Of a stretch of 7,013 nucleotides of DNA, positions 6,106 to 7,013 are shown in pieces (the first letter of the stretch is position 1; every line of letters starts with the position of its first letter). Both the position numbers and the translations under genes were made by a program. This stretch comes from Thermotogaceae bacterium (GTDB taxonomy: Bacteria > Thermotogota > Thermotogae > Thermotogales > Thermotogaceae). Under the pieces are notes generated by a model. That model made no database searches. It was not told the origin of the DNA and worked only from the letters and a program-made list of their open reading frames with translations. The stretch spans positions 1-7,013 of the forward strand of contig JAGHBG010000181.1 of the NCBI GenBank assembly GCA_021161105.1, read 5' to 3'.

Positions 6106-7013
6106 TTTTTGCCCCCTTGCATGAAATTGTTGGCTTTTGAACTATTACTTTTGAAAAAACTTTTTCTAAAAAGCGATTAATTTTAGTTACAACAGCCTCT
6201 TCTTCCTTTATGGGATTAACCTTTATCGTATAAGCTCCTATCAGGTTCCCAAATAAAACATCAGTGAAAAGTTGGTCCCCTATTACTACAACTCTTTTGT
6301 GATTAACTCCCAAATCTTTTATTCTTCTCTTTATTTTTCCAGCAAACGGTTTATAAGACCGCCAGATTATTTCTAAATTCAAATCATTGTTCATTTGCCT
6401 CGGCGATGAATTGGACGCTATTAAAACCTTTGCTTTCTTTGAAAGTTCCTCCAGAAGTTTTTTATTCTCTTTTAAAATAGCTGTAGATTTCCACGGAGCG
6501 AGTGTGTTGTCAAAATCGAATATAAAAAGCTCAAAACCATTCTTTATAAGTGAATCATAGTTAACCTCTCTCACATTATCTTTCCACTCGTTGGGAGATA
6601 TAAGGGCACCTATTCGGAAAAACCATCCGAACAGGAAAAAGAACGTTCTATATAAGATTATACTCAACGTACCAACTATTTTTTTGTATACTTTCATTGC
6701 TTCATAGATTTGCGGATTCACCATGATGGTATACATTCCTAATCTGTTACCAACTAAAATGTCTGTAAGAAAAAGGTCGCCAATTATGACACATTTTGAT
6801 GGTGAGATATCCTTCTCACTTAATATTTTTGATATCCTTTTAATAGACGGCTTTCTAACACTCCAGTAAACCTCTATCCATGGGAATTCTTCTCTTATAT
6901 GATTTACCCGATCCTTTTTTGCATTTGTTACTATTAAAACTTTTGCTCCCATTTTATTTAATTTTTTGAAAATCTCCTCCGTTTCTTTTTTTATCTTAAT
7001 TTCCCCCCAGGGA
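6089..7013 (-). CDS. Tandem YqeG-type HAD-superfamily (class III) phosphatase, 5' end beyond the window
   Basis: An ATG at 6952 is in frame, but the frame stays open upstream to the last base and the added residues (PWGEIKIKKETEEIF...) fit the family, so the true start lies outside the window; at least 307 residues are visible. Numbering from Met6952, two HAD modules follow each other. The first shows motif II IVTN (7-10), motif III KP (34-35) and motif IV GDLFLTD (58-64); its DxDxT loop should lie just past the edge, since PWGE mirrors the residues after DNTLA in module two. The second is complete: DFDNT (146-150) with nucleophile Asp146, IASN (178-181), KP (201-202), GDQLFTD (225-231). A hydrophobic segment (about 92-115) separates them, perhaps a membrane or lipid-binding helix. 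YqeG proteins are usually single-module, about 170-180 residues; their substrate is unclear, and related enzymes act on phosphatidylglycerophosphate. The first module has Leu where GDQ is usual, so the modules may differ in activity. Confidence 0.88.
   Translation of the reverse strand, partial: PWGEIKIKKETEEIFKKLNKMGAKVLIVTNAKKDRVNHIREEFPWIEVYWSVRKPSIKRISKILSEKDISPSKCVIIGDLFLTDILVGNRLGMYTIMVNPQIYEAMKVYKKIVGTLSIILYRTFFFLFGWFFRIGALISPNEWKDNVREVNYDSLIKNGFELFIFDFDNTLAPWKSTAILKENKKLLEELSKKAKVLIASNSSPRQMNNDLNLEIIWRSYKPFAGKIKRRIKDLGVNHKRVVVIGDQLFTDVLFGNLIGAYTIKVNPIKEEEAVVTKINRFLEKVFSKVIVQKPTISCKGAKNDGIR
6112..6118 (-). promoter_or_regulatory. Ribosome binding site for the MalY/PatB-like gene
   Basis: AAGGGGG on the minus strand lies 6 nt before the ATG at 6105 and inside the coding sequence of the upstream YqeG-like gene. 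It supports the first of the two tandem ATGs as start. Confidence 0.65.

Noticed and set aside
6950..6952. Start of the YqeG-like protein at Met6952
   Set aside because: The frame has no stop up to the window edge, and the upstream residues match the segment after HAD motif I, so this Met is internal.

Overview
The window looks like a bacterial chromosome segment, most likely from a thermophilic Thermotogota. The DNA is AT-rich, arginine is mostly AGA/AGG and isoleucine often ATA, and Lys/Glu are abundant. A pyrophosphatase remnant also resembles, from memory, the Thermotoga maritima H+-PPase down to the C-terminal residues. The lineage call is inference: no rRNA, tRNA or other decisive marker is present, and no mobile element or CRISPR array is visible.

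Left edge (1-353): the N-terminal 87 codons of an unrecognised small membrane-anchored protein run leftward out of the window, with their own ribosome binding site and a plausible extended -10 promoter. Next (354-836) is a short open frame that is a collapsed membrane pyrophosphatase gene (hppA). It lacks the first ~125 residues. The first substrate-binding loop is joined in frame to the last transmembrane segment, with roughly 450 middle residues missing. A changed catalytic-motif residue also argues against pyrophosphatase activity.

Centre (880-4941): a tight plus-strand cluster encodes the molybdopterin subunit of a xanthine-dehydrogenase-family hydroxylase without adjacent FAD or 2Fe-2S subunits, a RemA-like (DUF370) protein, prolipoprotein diacylglyceryl transferase (lgt), and an RMD1/DUF155 protein with a C-terminal membrane anchor. 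Gaps are 6 nt, then overlaps of 25 and 20 nt, so the four are probably cotranscribed and translationally coupled. A GC-rich perfect hairpin lies inside the RemA-like coding sequence.

Right side (4972-7013, minus strand): a MalY/PatB-type PLP enzyme overlaps by 17 nt the end of an unusual protein carrying two YqeG-type HAD phosphatase modules in tandem, separated by a hydrophobic segment. That gene is cut by the right edge; its frame stays open to the last base. The two gene groups converge across a 30-nt gap with no recognisable terminator.

No complete new system is evident. The most unusual items are the collapsed hppA frame that still has a ribosome binding site, the orphan molybdenum subunit beside it, the RemA-like protein with altered DNA-binding positions, the intragenic hairpin, and the double YqeG protein.
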